NCBI RefSeq assembly: GCF_040183065.1
Contig: NC_091118.1
Span: 211,433,029 to 211,497,028 of the forward strand
DNA from: Periplaneta americana
Taxonomy: Eukaryota > Arthropoda > Insecta > Blattodea > Blattidae
Direction of reading: 5' to 3'
DNA length: 64,000 nt
Position numbers and translations under genes: made by a program. Each line of letters begins with the position of its first letter. Position 1 is the stretch's first letter. The notes below the pieces were generated by a model, which saw nothing but the letters and a program-made list of their open reading frames with translations, was not told the origin of the DNA and did not search any database. Positions 1 to 11,119 of the stretch are shown in pieces.

Positions 1-1473
1 ACCAAAGACGATTAACCGCCAGCACCAAAGACGATTAACCGCCAGCACCAAAGACGATTAACCGCCAGCACCAAAGACGATTAACCGCCAGCACCAAAGA
101 CGATTAACCGCCAGCACCAAAGACGATTAACCGCCAGCACCAAAGACGATTAACCGCCAGCACCAAAGAAGATTAACCGCCAGCACCAAAGAAGATTAAC
201 CGCCAGCACCAAAGAAGATTAACCGCCAGCACCAAAGACGATTAACCGCCAGCACCAAAGACGATTAACCGCCAGCACCAAAGAAGATTAACCGCCAGCA
301 CCAAAGAAGATTAACCGCCAGCACCAAAGACGATTAACCGCCAGCATCAAAGACGATTAACCGCCAGCACCAAAGAAGATTAACCGCCAGCACCAAAGAC
401 GATTAACCGCCAGCACCAAAGACGATTAACCGCCAGCACCAAAGACGATTAACCGCCAGCACCAAAGACGATTAACCGCCAGCACCAAAGACGATTAACC
501 ACAAGCACCAAGGACGATTAACCAACAGGACCAAAGACGATTAACAGCCAGCACCAAAGACGTTAACCGTCAGTACCTAAGACGATTAACCTCCAGCACC
601 AAATACGATTAACCACCAGCACCAAAGACGATTAACAGCCAGTACCAAAGACGATTAACCGCCAGCACCAAAGACGATTAACCGCCAGCACCAAAGACGA
701 TTAACCGCCAGCACCAAAGACGATTTACCACAAGCACCAAGGACGATTAACCAACAGGACCAAAGACGATTAACAGCCAGCACCAAAGACGTTAACCGTC
801 AGTACCTAAGACGATTAACCTCCAGCACCAAATACGATTAACCACCAGCACCAAAGACGATTAACAGCCAGTACCAAAGACGATTAACCGCCAGCACCAA
901 AGACGATTAACCGCCAGCACCAAAGACGATTAACCGCCAGCACCAAAGACGATTAACCGCCAGCACCAAAGACGATTAACCGCCAGCACCAAAGACGATT
1001 AACCGCCAGCACCAAAGACGATTAACAGCCAGTACCAAAGACGATTAACCGCCAGCACCAAAGACGATTAACCGCCAGCACCAAAGACGATTAACCGCCA
1101 GCACCAAAGACGATTAACCGCCAGCACCAAAGACGATTAACCGCCAGCACCAAAGACGATTAACAGCCAGTACCAAAGACGATTAACCGCCAGCACCAAA
1201 GACGATTAACCGCCAGCACCAAAGACGATTAACCGCCAGCACCAAAGACGATTAACCGCCAGCACCAAAGACGATTAACCGCCAGCACCAAAGACGATTA
1301 ACCGCCAGCACCAAAGACGATTAACCGCCAGCACCAAAGACGATTAACCGCCAGCACCAAAGACGATTAACCGCCAGCACCAAAGACGATTAACCGCCAG
1401 CACCAAAGACGATTAACCGCCAGCACCAAAGACGATTAACCACCAGCACCAAGGACGCTTAACTACAAGTACG
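1..1473. repeat. 23-bp minisatellite array with higher-order duplication
   Basis: About 63 head-to-tail copies of a 23-bp unit, beginning ACCAAAGACGATTAACCGCC, continue from before the window to about 1473. Variant units (GAAGATT instead of GACGATT) cluster at 165-300 and 370. A run of ten units with many private variants (501-729), including one 22-bp unit, is repeated with the same order of variants from 730, so a 229-bp block was duplicated as a whole. An ACAGCCAGT variant recurs at about 631, 860, 1024 and 1162. TAA occurs in the unit and 23 is not a multiple of 3, so no frame stays open. Left boundary is outside the window. Confidence 0.97.
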
Positions 1474-1778
1474 TCTGCCATCATGACCTCTCACACTATA
1501 GTCTCCATGACCACTAGAACCATCTCCACCGAGACCACATGCACTACCGCTGCCGCCCAAATGACCACCACCTCGCCATCATAACCAGAATCAACACGAA
1601 TCCCACTACCAACGTCATCTTGCAGAGATTTTTTATTTAGTACGTTCCGTCTTCACTTGTTCAGAACACTTCTATAGCACACGGTAACGTGGTGTAAGAC
1701 AGCACGGAACACAGCCAGTACCTGATGCTTTATTTTTAACTTGAACTGTTTCTATCTCAGGTACTTCTACTTTTTATT
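1474..1778. other. unassigned sequence right of the minisatellite
   Basis: Single-copy-looking DNA. The first 140 bases are rich in ACC/CCA triplets and may be a decayed part of the array. I see no coding signal. Confidence 0.5.
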
Positions 1779-2022
1779 GGGTTATTTTACGACGCTGTAT
1801 CAACATCTCAAGTTATTTAGCGTCTGAATGAAATGAAGGTGATAATGCCGGTGAAATGAATCCGGGGTCCAGCACCGAAAGTTACCCAGCATTTTCTCAT
1901 ATTGGGTTGAGGGAAAACCCCGGGAAAAACCTCAACCAGGTAACTTGCCCCGACCGGGATTAGAACCCGGGCCACCTGGTTTCGCGGCCAGACGCTTTGA
2001 CCGTTATTCCACAGGTGTGGAC
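1779..2022 (-). mobile_element. tRNA-derived SINE (family 1, copy 1)
   Basis: Read on the minus strand it starts GTCCACACCTGTGG, continues through an A-box-like stretch and a B box close to GGTTCGAATCC, then a body with CCTCAACCCAATAT and an AT-rich tail. Three other copies in the window (13331, 39945, 45698) share the whole length. The B box here is mutated (GTTCTAATCC). A weak flanking match (TATCTCAGGT against TATCCCAGAT) may be a decayed target duplication. SINEs of this type are transcribed by RNA polymerase III and moved by LINE enzymes. Confidence 0.85.
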
Positions 2023-2440
2023 TATCCCAGATGCATTTCCTGACCAGGTACCGGTACTAGTGTCTTCCGTTATGTTGTGATAAACTTTTTGAGGACGTTC
2101 GGAACAATTACAAGCAACGGCCATGTGGTGGGCGTGACTAACAGGTCCAGATTCGTGCCGGGATTTGAATCCTCGTCCTCGGAAGAGCCAAATATTCCCT
2201 CATTATTAACACAGATATGCCTGAAATATTTTTTTGCAATTTTTGTGTATTTTTCAAATCTCATTTAATGCAGTATGTAACTGAAGTATTTGTATGGTGT
2301 CGAAACATTCTAGTTGTAACTGGTTGAGCTAGAAACAGGTGTCCTTTTAAAAGGACAGTAGGCATATGAGCATACATTTTGAGGAAGAATTGTATACTAT
2401 GCTTACATGAAAAGAAACAATGTAATTGTTGTAATTTACA

Positions 2441-2447
2441 ATTATTA

Positions 2448-2494
<47 letters not shown>
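2441..2494. repeat. (ATT)n microsatellite
   Basis: Near-perfect ATT triplets for about 54 bases. Confidence 0.95.
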
Positions 2495-2497
<3 letters not shown>

Positions 2498-2712
2498 AAA
2501 TTATTACGTTATTTTATTATAGTTCCTTTATTATTACTACTAATATTATTCTGAAGAATGATGCATTGTGGCTAAATTCGTTTTAACTCTGGAATGCTTT
2601 CGTCATTGAATAGTACCGTATTGCTATTGATACGTAAAATAAGTAATAGGCGAAAAAAGTGTTGAAGTTTCGAGGAGGAGGTTATACTGGGAGAGAAGTG
2701 ACGATACATATA

Positions 2713-2778
2713 ATGTATGTATGTATGTATGTATGTATGTATGTATGTATGTATGTATGTATGTATGTATGTATGTAT
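2713..2778. repeat. (ATGT)n microsatellite
   Basis: About 16 uninterrupted copies of ATGT. Its antisense gives a spurious Tyr-Ile-His-Thr protein. Confidence 0.97.
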
Positions 2779-3202
2779 TCACACTGCTGTTGGTATATAC
2801 CCGGTGGCAGTGGTAACTAATTACACTCAATAATGACAATAATAAACTTAATAATTAAAAATACAATTAATAATAATACTAATTAATTAATACTAACAAT
2901 AATTAATAATAACAATAACAACAACAACAGGGAATATACTAAATTAAATGAAACGATCACTTAAAATAACATTTGAAATAAATCTAATTTGTATCTTAAA
3001 ACTAAGATCGAACTAAAACCCACGAGTATGATATGTTCATATCTGCACAAGTACCTTTCAACATTACACTCAATTCGCTGTCAACTCACTCACTGCACTG
3101 GAACTACGACACATTTCACTGAGTCTATCCTGATTTCACTAACACTTCAAAAACATTTCAGTGTTCAAATACTATGCACTGCCACTATAAACTATAAAGC
3201 TT

Positions 3203-3335
3203 CACTGACAGGAACACGTTTCACTTACACAGCACACTTCACTGACACGACATACTTCTTCACTGATACAACACACTTCACTGACACAACATAATTCTTC
3301 ACTGATACAACACTTCAATAACAACATATCATTTA
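3203..3335. repeat. degenerate 17-bp/34-bp tandem repeat
   Basis: Repeated blocks of the type CTTCACTGACACAACAT, alternating with TTCTTCACTGATACAACA, make a roughly 34-bp period over 130 bases. The flanks (3050-3200) carry looser relatives with TTTCACT. Confidence 0.7.
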
Positions 3336-3559
3336 CACCCTTTAAATACTGTGTATAATTACCGTCTATTAGTAAGGTCCTTAAGCCTATTTTTAAATAA
3401 ATTTTTGGTTGTTGGTGAAGCAATTGCTGTGGCAATGTCGAAAGACAGGTTTCAGTTCATTTTCTAAATTCTACATTATTATGACAATGACAATTTAGAT
3501 ACAAAATTAGACCGCTTCCAAAAATACTAAGTGAAAAACAATAGAAACTTATGTCCGTT

Positions 3560-3760
3560 CAATACCTCCCTCCAGAACGTCACCAGTCCTCCACTTGTAA
3601 ACAGATCTTGCTGTGCAAATCTGGCTTTCAGGTATATCTCCCTGTGAAGCAGACTTGAATAATTTCAAAGGTAAAATTGTTCCGGAGCCGGGTATCGATC
3701 CCGGGACCTTTGGCTTAACGCACCAACGCTCTGCCGACTAGCTACCCAGCAACTACATCT
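3560..3760 (-). mobile_element. tRNA-derived SINE (family 2)
   Basis: On the minus strand the head reads GCTGGGTAGCTAGTCGGCAG (A-box region), then GGGATCGATACCCGG (B-box region). The body runs to about 3560 and includes CAAATCTGGCTTTCAGG on the plus strand. It does not fold as a working tRNA. No second copy lies in the window, so the end is approximate. Confidence 0.6.
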
Positions 3761-4126
3761 GACACTGTCTCAACTTTTCCCTTCGTATCCACACACCTCA
3801 GTGGGCTGACAAGACGCCAGAAACCCAATTTTGAGCGCACACGAACTCTGTGTGGCATTTGTAGGCTGCATTTCATGCAGGGAAAATCCACTAAAATTGA
3901 AAAAGCGAAACAATTTCAAAATACATGGGGATATGCCTACTGTCCTTTTAAAAGAACACATAAGTTTTCGTCATTGTCATATCGCAATGAGTAGATATTT
4001 CGAACGCATTGTGGTTTCACGTTATATTTATGTTTATTAGGAGTCATTTGATCTACAACAAATTGTAAAATAATTCAGAACTGTAAAAATATTTAACATT
4101 CTTATCTGATTTGCGTCTCGGATGTC
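3761..4126. other. unassigned
   Basis: The overlapping open frames at 3770 (minus) and 3831 (plus) show no recognisable domain. Nothing else seen. Confidence 0.4.
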
Positions 4127-5000
4127 TCTATACTAATAATAAATCTGTAGCCGAAATGTTTCTGGTAATTTTCGTTTTTCCAAAAATAATTGGTCCTAAC
4201 ATATATAATTAACCCCCTGAAACCGAAAATCGCTTTTTTGAAATCTTTGTTTGTATGTCTGTCTGTCTGTCTGGATGTTTGTTGTCTTTTCACGCAATAA
4301 TGGCTGAACCGATTTATATGAAAATTGGAATATAAATTAAGTTCGTTGTAACTTAGATTTTAGGCTATATGGCATTCAAAATACTTTATTTAAACGGAGG
4401 GTTATAAGGGGGTCTGAATTAAATAAATCAAAATATCTCGCTTATTATTGATTTTTGTTAAATATGTTGCATAACAAAAGTTTCTTTAAAAATAATTTCC
4501 GATAGGTTGTATACTTTGCAAAATTTTGAAAGGACTGATATTTAATGAGATAAATGAGTTTTAAAATTAAAATACAATGCCATCTAAGGCGGTGTAATGA
4601 AATGAAAACAAATCACTACGTCTACAAGGGCCCTTGGACAACAACAATCGAAAGCTATGAAACATAGCCTACAGAGAATGTTTCTGTGTTTGTATGAAGT
4701 AATATCGAAAGTTGAATTAACCGATTTGTATAATTAATTATTATTTCACCATTGGAAAGTGTAGTAAAGTTTCTCTAGATGGACATAATGCTATAATGTT
4801 ATTACAGTAACTTCTGAGTGCTCTCTAGACCAAACGATCGCATTTTAATTATTTAAATACAATTTAAATTAAGTAACATATTAAACGATTTATCCTTCTA
4901 TCAAACACGAATGTTCCCTGGATCAAACGTCCTATTTTAATTATGTAATTACTTTATATTTATTTCTAACAGGTGCAGCGGAGCGCACGGGTACGGCTAG
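4127..5000 (+). mobile_element. Helitron-like non-autonomous element, copy 1
   Basis: Begins TCTATACTAATAATAAATC and ends with the 16-base near-palindrome GTGCAGCGGAGCGCAC (4973-4988), then GGGTACGG and CTAG at 4997-5000. A start with TC, a short hairpin about 10 bases before CTAR and the absence of terminal inverted repeats fit Helitrons. A copy in the other orientation lies at 5252-6365. Relative to that copy about 230 bases are missing near 4830-4910. No replicase/helicase is encoded. The expected A|T insertion site is not seen at the left end, so the class is not proven. Confidence 0.55.
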
Positions 5001-5217
5001 TAGCTGAAATAAACGAACCACTCTCACGTCCACATCTCAAACTCAACGATGACCAGAACTCTCATTACCAGTCTTACCACACCTAGCAAGCCTCTAATTA
5101 AGACCAGTAAAAGTGACACCTGTGGAAAATCAAATGCGTTGACTGTAGAGTGGGTAATTTGAAACATTGACAACTGTCCTTTTAATAGGACAGTAGGCAT
5201 AATTGGGTTAAGAACGC

Positions 5218-5220
<3 letters not shown>
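5001..5220. other. spacer between the two Helitron-like copies
   Basis: About 220 bases of unassigned sequence lead into a (TA)n run. Confidence 0.4.

Positions 5221-5250
<30 letters not shown>
5221..5250. repeat. (TA)15 microsatellite
   Basis: Thirty bases of alternating T and A directly abut the 3' end of the inverted Helitron-like copy. Confidence 0.97.
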
Positions 5251-5251
<1 letters not shown>

Positions 5252-6365
5252 CTATCCGTACCCGTGCGCTCCGCTGCACCTGTTAGAAATAAATATAAAG
5301 TAATTGCATAATTAAAATAGGACGTTTGATCCAGGGAACAACTTTTACAACAGCGCAAGATAATCTGCTTCGCTCATTACCCAATTTTTTTGCATTGCAT
5401 TTATTGCATATATATTTTATGTATTTTAACACGATTCAATTAAGCATAGTTAAAATTTGAATTATAAAATAATGGATTGCTAAGCTAACGTACTATTACT
5501 GCATACTAAATCAATACACTCTCGTTGTTAGTTAATTCTCTGAGATTAAAATGAACGTACATAAATATTATTTTAAGAAATACAGAAAACGAATGTACAA
5601 AATAGCCTATCAAATTTTCTGTGCATAAAAAGCTATTTTAATCTTACCTGTCCTCGATTTACTCAGACGTTACTGTAATAACATTATAGCATTATGTCCA
5701 TCTAGAGAAACTACACTTTCCAATGGTGAAATAATAATTAATTATACAAATCGGTTAATTTAGCTTCTGATATTACTTCATAAAAACACAGAAACATTCT
5801 CTGTAGGCTATGTTTAATAGCTTTCGATTGTTGATATCCAAGGCCCCTGTTTCGATTGTTGTTGTCCAAGGCCCCTTATAGACGAAGTCATTTGTTCTTA
5901 ATTCATTACACCGCCTTAGATGGCATTGTATTTTAATTTTAAAACTCATTTATTTCATTAAATATCAGTCCTATCAAACTTTTTCAAAGAATAAAACTTA
6001 TCGGAAATCATTTGTAAAGAAACTTTTGTTATGTAACATTGTTCACAAAAATCAATAATAAGCGCGATATTTCGATTTATTTAATTCAGGCCCCCTTATA
6101 ACCCCCCTTTTAAATAAAGTATTTTGAATGCCATATAGCCTAAAATCTAAGTTACAACGAACGTAATTTATATTCCAATTTTCATATAAATCGGTTCAGC
6201 CATTATCACGTGAAAAGGTAACAAGCAGACAGACATACAAACAAAAATTTCAAAAATGCGATTTTCGGTTTCAGGGTGATTAATTATATATGTTAGGACC
6301 AATTATTTTTGGAAAATCGAAAATTACCAGAAAAATTTGGGCTATAGATTTATTATTAGTATAGG
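5252..6365 (-). mobile_element. Helitron-like non-autonomous element, copy 2
   Basis: Same family as 4127-5000 in opposite orientation. It is longer (about 1.1 kb) and keeps the middle part lost from copy 1. The 3' terminus, on the left here, reads CTAT instead of CTAG after the same GTGCAGCGGAGCGCAC hairpin. The 5' terminus at about 6365 is CCTATACTAATAATAAATC. No coding capacity. Confidence 0.55.
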
Positions 6366-7532
6366 TAATTGAGGCTCCATTAGAGATGGTTTTCTAATAT
6401 GTGTATGACATCAATAATGAACATGTCAAACCCGACTTTCACAAGTCTATGGGTCATTTATGATATAATGGATAGCCCATGGGCATCCTCCCGTTATTCC
6501 ATTCCGCTAATAAAGCCACCTGGATGCATTGACGGTATTTCCCATGGTCAAAATTAATTCTGAGCTTTTCCATGCCCTTTGGGCGCGCAGCGTAGGCTTC
6601 CCACAATATGAAAATACCTGAAATTGAAATACCTGTTCGTTGAAGTGCCACAGACAAGGCCGACCTTTTTTTTTTTATACTAATACTGAACTTTACATAA
6701 CAAACATCCCGCTAGAGATTTTTAGTGTGTTTTCTTTTAATTAAGTTGTTAAAGACTGGGTTTTAAACAGACAAGCAAACAAGACTTTTCATTTTAATTA
6801 GCCAGGACTCTAATGAACTCATGGTAAATAAGGCTATTAAATTTCAACAGATTGCATTCAGTGAAAGCTATGTAATTAAGCCAATTAATTACTAAGTGGC
6901 AATCAAATCAAAATCTAAATGAAATGAGAGAAAATGGATCTGCATTTCATTTACCCAAGAAGACCGGGGAGCAAACTTATTTACGACATAATGAAATACA
7001 GCAAGACGGCAATATGGCTGACGCCACCGACGGGCAGTGGACCCGGGTTCTGTTTGCGCAGTTTTGCTATGCTATTAAAAAGGAGAACAATTTGAAGTCT
7101 CTTTCTACCTCTGTTAAAATAACGTAATACAAAAAATACAAATATAGTATTCCATTCACAAAACAATGGGTTTAAAGTAACGTGTGATGAGTCTTTGCAA
7201 TTCCTACGTCTTGAAAAATTTACATCAGATAGATACTGCTAAATAGGTGTGCACAATTTTCACAATTTTTTTCAAAATTTCATATTAAAAATATGTGCCC
7301 ATAAAGCTTTTTTTATATTTTTCCATTTACAAATACTGTAATTGCAATTTTTAGCAAACATTTGTCTGGGTCTCATATAAAGAGAATCTATTTCCTCAAA
7401 GTTTAAAATTAAGATAAGACTCTCTATAACGAAACGGTGCATTGGTTACTTCATTGTCAATAAACTTCCTAAGTAAAAAAATAAATAAACAACTTTCAAC
7501 TTCACTGCACGACATAAAAAATTACAAATTTC

Positions 7533-7533
<1 letters not shown>
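6366..7533. other. mostly unassigned; one possible exon
   Basis: Contains the candidate exon at 6454-6617. The rest is AT-rich and shows no domain or repeat I recognise. Confidence 0.4.
6454..6617 (-). CDS. possible terminal coding exon of unknown gene
   Basis: On the minus strand a pyrimidine-containing tract ending TTCAATTTCAG precedes an open stretch of 53 codons that ends with TGA at 6454. It includes EAYAARPKGMEKLRINFDHG near its start and AEWNNGRMPMGYPLYHK at its end. Codon use is more GC-rich than the neighbourhood and composition is protein-like (charged, Trp and Pro present). I do not recognise the family. It could be an exon of a host gene lying further right on the minus strand, an old retrocopy or chance. 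Confidence 0.3.
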
Positions 7534-7588
<55 letters not shown>

Positions 7589-7589
7589 C
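7534..7589. repeat. (AAT)n microsatellite
   Basis: About 18 AAT triplets ending at the 5' truncation point of the RTE-A copy that follows. The run reads as poly-Asn and fuses artificially with the LINE frame. Confidence 0.97.
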
Positions 7590-8041
7590 TTTATGGTTGT
7601 GAAACTTGCACTCTCACTTTGAGAGAGGAACATAGGTTAAGGGTGTTTGACAATAAGGTGCTTAGGAAAATATTTGGGGCTAAGAGGGATGAAGTTACAG
7701 GAGAATGGAGAAAGTTACACAACGCAGAACTGCATGCATTGTATTCTTCACCTGACATAATTAGGAACATTAAATCCAGACGTTTGAGATGGGCAGGGCA
7801 TGTAGCACGTATGGGCGAATCCAGAAATGCATATAGAGTGTTAGTTGGGAGGCCGGAGGGGAAAAGACCTTTGGGGAGGCCGAGACGTAGATGGGAAGAT
7901 AATATTAAAATGGATTTGAGGGAGGTGGGATATGATAATAGAGAATGGATTAATCTTGCTCAGGATAAGGACCAATGGCGGGCTTATGTGAGGGCGGCAA
8001 TGAACCTCCGGATTCTTTAAAAGCCAGTAAGTAAGTAAGTA
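7590..8041 (+). mobile_element. RTE-A LINE, copy 1 (5'-truncated)
   Basis: Encodes only the C-terminal end of the RTE reverse transcriptase protein: from YGCETCTLTLREEHRLR through RRLRWAGHVARMGESRNAY and RRWEDNIKMDLREVGYD to the stop at 8018-8020. The frame is open throughout the retained part, which suggests a fairly young insertion. The 3' end is AAAAGCCAG followed by (TAAG)n, the tail shared by most copies in this window. The 5' side is cut off at the (AAT)n run. Confidence 0.92.
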
Positions 8042-9324
8042 ATAATAATAATCATAATAATCATATGTCTATATGAATGCAGAATTTCGTGAATACAAAG
8101 TTTATTACGCTAGGTATAGATATTCAGGAGATATGTTGCTTCTAGTAAGCTAAAATGTAAAAAATTTGATTTGCGGTAAAAAGTTTACAATATGCGTTCT
8201 GAACATACTAACCACTTTCATTGGATAAACTGAATTTCTAACTCAGAAAAAAGATATATCGCGATTAATTTTCACTACATCATTCCTCAAGAAACCGTAG
8301 ATTTTTGGCACCATATATTATTTTTAAAAAATGCATAACCCGGCCAAAACTGGCCAACTCATTACCGCACTTACCTCTTAACACCACAAAACGTTTTACT
8401 CTCATTAAGTTTCCAAGGAAACACACAATAAAACAACTGAATAGAATCACAACCATAGCAACACGAGTGGACAGATGTGACGATTCCAACAGAGTAGGCG
8501 ACCTCTCTGCCCTGATGATGGAATCTGTATTTAGTTCCGAAACGTTGCAAATGTCAAGTTCTAAAACACATTGGAATATCCAAAAGCCTAATTCTGACCT
8601 AACTCGTAAATAAAGTGTTTCTACAAAGGAAACAGACACTTTCAACGTTTCATAAATTCAAAACTACCTTTATATTATCAGGTATCAGTTTACAAGATAA
8701 AGTAATTCTTCAAGTTTACTTTGGGAACTCACAAATAATTCTATTCAATATCTGCTCATGTCACACGTCACACATCAAGGCGACAGTATAGTTTAACCCA
8801 AACCAAGTCATTTCATCTAGAACTAAAAGTTTCATCTGAAGATAAATTAATCTAAATCATTAGGAAGTGGGGAAATGTAGCCTTGTCTTGCACAAATCCC
8901 CAAAGAAGAAAGTATCACGGTGTGAGATCGGGACTCCTTGGTGTCCACAAAGCGAACGCACAGTTGTCTGTTGCACGGTCGATAAAGCACTGTGGAAGTG
9001 TTTCGACCATTAGAATTCATAATTTCTGACACCCCGGTGACAGTCATTCTGTTTGAAGATGAAGTTTCTCCCATTTTCATGCAGTTGGGGGCAGTTAAAC
9101 CTAACAGCGTAAAATGCATGGACATATCACAGATAGCCATCTTAGCTATCACGTTTGCACCAGCGCAATAATCAGTGCAGTAGTACCAACAGTGTGTCTT
9201 GTCGAAATTTCTACACTTCCTTAACATAACAGCGCAAAATGCACGTCTATATCACAGATGTCGATGTTCTATACAACAGTGAAAGCGTCTATTTCTTTTG
9301 TAGTGACCCTGCAAAAAAGTATTC
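8042..9324. other. unassigned, possible PLE-related remnant at 8300-8620
   Basis: 8305-8613 is open on both strands. The plus frame includes VGDLSALMMESVFSSETLQ. I associate this kind of sequence with repeated elements in termite and cockroach genomes, but I cannot name the family. A hammerhead-like core lies at 8510-8548 (see findings). No domain is visible in 8620-9324. Confidence 0.35.
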
Positions 9325-9922
9325 TCATTAATCCACTCGTTTAGGCGATTGAAGAATTTTCTACCCTTTTCCATGAAAAAAATTTTAGTGCAAACACTCG
9401 TGATGCCCCACTTCGATTACTGTGATATTCTGCTTACTGACCTAAGCGTTACTTCGGCGCAGAGACTACAACGTGTTCATAATATGTGCGTCCGTTTCGT
9501 CTGCAATATTCGCCGGGCTGATCACGTAACACCATCCCTCGAAATGTTGCCCTGGCTCCGTCTAGAAGATCGTAGGAAAATCCACTGTCTTTCCCTTCTC
9601 TTTCACATATTGCATTTCTCCACTCCTGTCTATCTTGCGTCTGGTTTGAAAATTTATCCACCCATCATAACCTAGACACACGACCACAACACTCCACGAT
9701 ATTATCCATTCGCTCCCACCGAACATCCTCATATTCGCTCCCACCGAACATCCTCATATTCATCTTCTTTCACTGTGGCTGTTCCTCGGCTTTGGAATTC
9801 CCTACCGAGTAATGTCAGGGACTGTCAGACATCAAACCAATTTAAGAATAGACTAACGAGATATTTTTGTAACAATTCTTGTTAACAATAGTAGCTGTTT
9901 CAGGTTTCTCAATGTTTAATGG

Positions 9923-9965
<43 letters not shown>

Positions 9966-9985
9966 AGATAAATATCTAAATTATT

Positions 9986-10038
<53 letters not shown>

Positions 10039-10231
10039 ACTATTTCTTACGAATGTTTATTATTGTCACACTAACATTACTTATCCAACTTTCATTATTT
10101 ACTTCATGTTGTTTTATGGTCTAGATATTAATGTAATAACTATGTAAGCAATTAATTGTATTTAATTAGAATTAGAGTCTGGCTGGGCGGAAGAGAAGGC
10201 CTACTGGCCTTAGCTCTGCCAGATTAAATAA

Positions 10232-10275
<44 letters not shown>
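9325..10275 (+). mobile_element. CR1-like LINE, 3' part, copy 1
   Basis: Encodes the thumb/C-terminal part of a CR1/L2-type reverse transcriptase: MPHFDYCDILL, QRLQRVHNMCVRFVCN, then LRLEDRRKIHCLSLLFHIL (9349-9675). The frame breaks at a 25-bp tandem duplication starting at 9711, and continues as SSSFTVAVPRLWNSLPSN in another frame. The 3' region ends with GAGAAGGCCTACTGGCCTTA, a short hairpin, followed by TTAAATAAA and (ATT)n. Simple repeats (AT)n at 9923-9962 and (ATT)n at 9987-10038 lie in the 3' untranslated part. Confidence 0.88.
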
Positions 10276-10276
<1 letters not shown>

Positions 10277-10288
10277 TATTATTATCTA

Positions 10289-10701
10289 TAGAGCCCGGAA
10301 TTTTAGATGCTAAAAGTTAATATTGTTCCTCGGTATAGTTTATAAAATAGAAACCATGCCCCTACTTCTTTGACACGTCATTCTTGTCATTCAGTATTTT
10401 CCTTTTGGTACCGTTAAAGGTCTCTAATCCTCTTAACTACTACTTACGAATTAGCGCACGGTTCACAAGATTCATTACCCAGTCCTTGTGACTCTGTTAT
10501 GTATTATTACACATCGTACTCCTGTGAACTAGGCTTAAAACCTGGTTGAGTGTTAGAGAAGGCCGTATGGCCTTAACTCTGCCAGGTTAAATAAATCATT
10601 ATTATTATTATTATTATTAAAACCCTCCTTACGTGCACCACATCTATTCATCTACACTCAGTGTCATTCTTAACTTTTAGCACCTAAAATTCCGGGCTCT
10701 A
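10289..10701. mobile_element. TIR element (MITE) ending AGAGCCCGGAATTTTAG
   Basis: Left end AGAGCCCGGAATTTTAGATG and right end complementary to it (CACCTAAAATTCCGGGCTCT) form inverted repeats of about 30 bp with one or two mismatches, extending into GCTAAAAGTTAA. No coding capacity and no clear target duplication. It is interrupted by a 74-bp CR1 3' end at 10543-10616. Confidence 0.75.
10543..10616 (+). mobile_element. CR1-like 3' end, 74-bp insertion
   Basis: Only the terminal hairpin (GAGAAGGCCGTATGGCCTTA), CCAGGTTAAATAAA and (ATT)n of the CR1-like family are present. TTAAAACC occurs on both sides (10535-10542 and 10617-10624), an 8-bp target duplication. It is a very short 5'-truncated retrotransposition product inside an older MITE. 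Confidence 0.8.
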
Positions 10702-11119
10702 AATTTATGAACAAAACCTATGACTGCACACGGTCGAGGGTCAAAACAGACTACAGGAGATAACTACTTTCTCGGTTACAGAAATGATGGAAACTCATTT
10801 TCTTCGTTAAATATCCCAAAATATAATTCTGCAGCGTCATAATATTTTCGCTTCATGCTTTGTAATATGAGAAAATGAAATATGTTTTAAATTTAGCAAA
10901 AAATTAATTATTTCATAATATATCATGTACAAAAATAAAATGCATGACTTGCCCGCGGACATAATGCTCATTTACTGTCACTGATAAAATATTTATTAAT
11001 TATACAGGAGCTATTTTTTTTTTTGCTCACTATAAAAAAACTTCTGTGATGCTGACAAATACAAATTTGTGATTTTAACACAAACCTGCAAATAACCAAG
11101 TCAGCAAACTCATTCAGAT
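10702..11119. other. unassigned AT-rich sequence
   Basis: No gene, domain or repeat recognised. Confidence 0.4.

Larger units (their letters stand above)
2023..3559. other. non-coding AT-rich stretch with simple repeats
   Basis: Holds an (ATT)n run, an (ATGT)n run and a degenerate 17-bp tandem listed separately. Open frames at 2077, 2624, 2989 and 3202 come from low-complexity sequence or overlap each other on both strands; I see no conserved domain. Confidence 0.5.

Noticed and set aside
1-1473. CRISPR-like array
   Set aside because: Units are directly adjacent without unique spacers and differ by point changes; the window is an intron-containing animal genome.
7442-7589. N-terminal extension with poly-Asn of the frame at 7442-8020
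   Set aside because: The (AAT)n run happens to be in frame with the truncated RTE-A; the LINE part starts at 7590.
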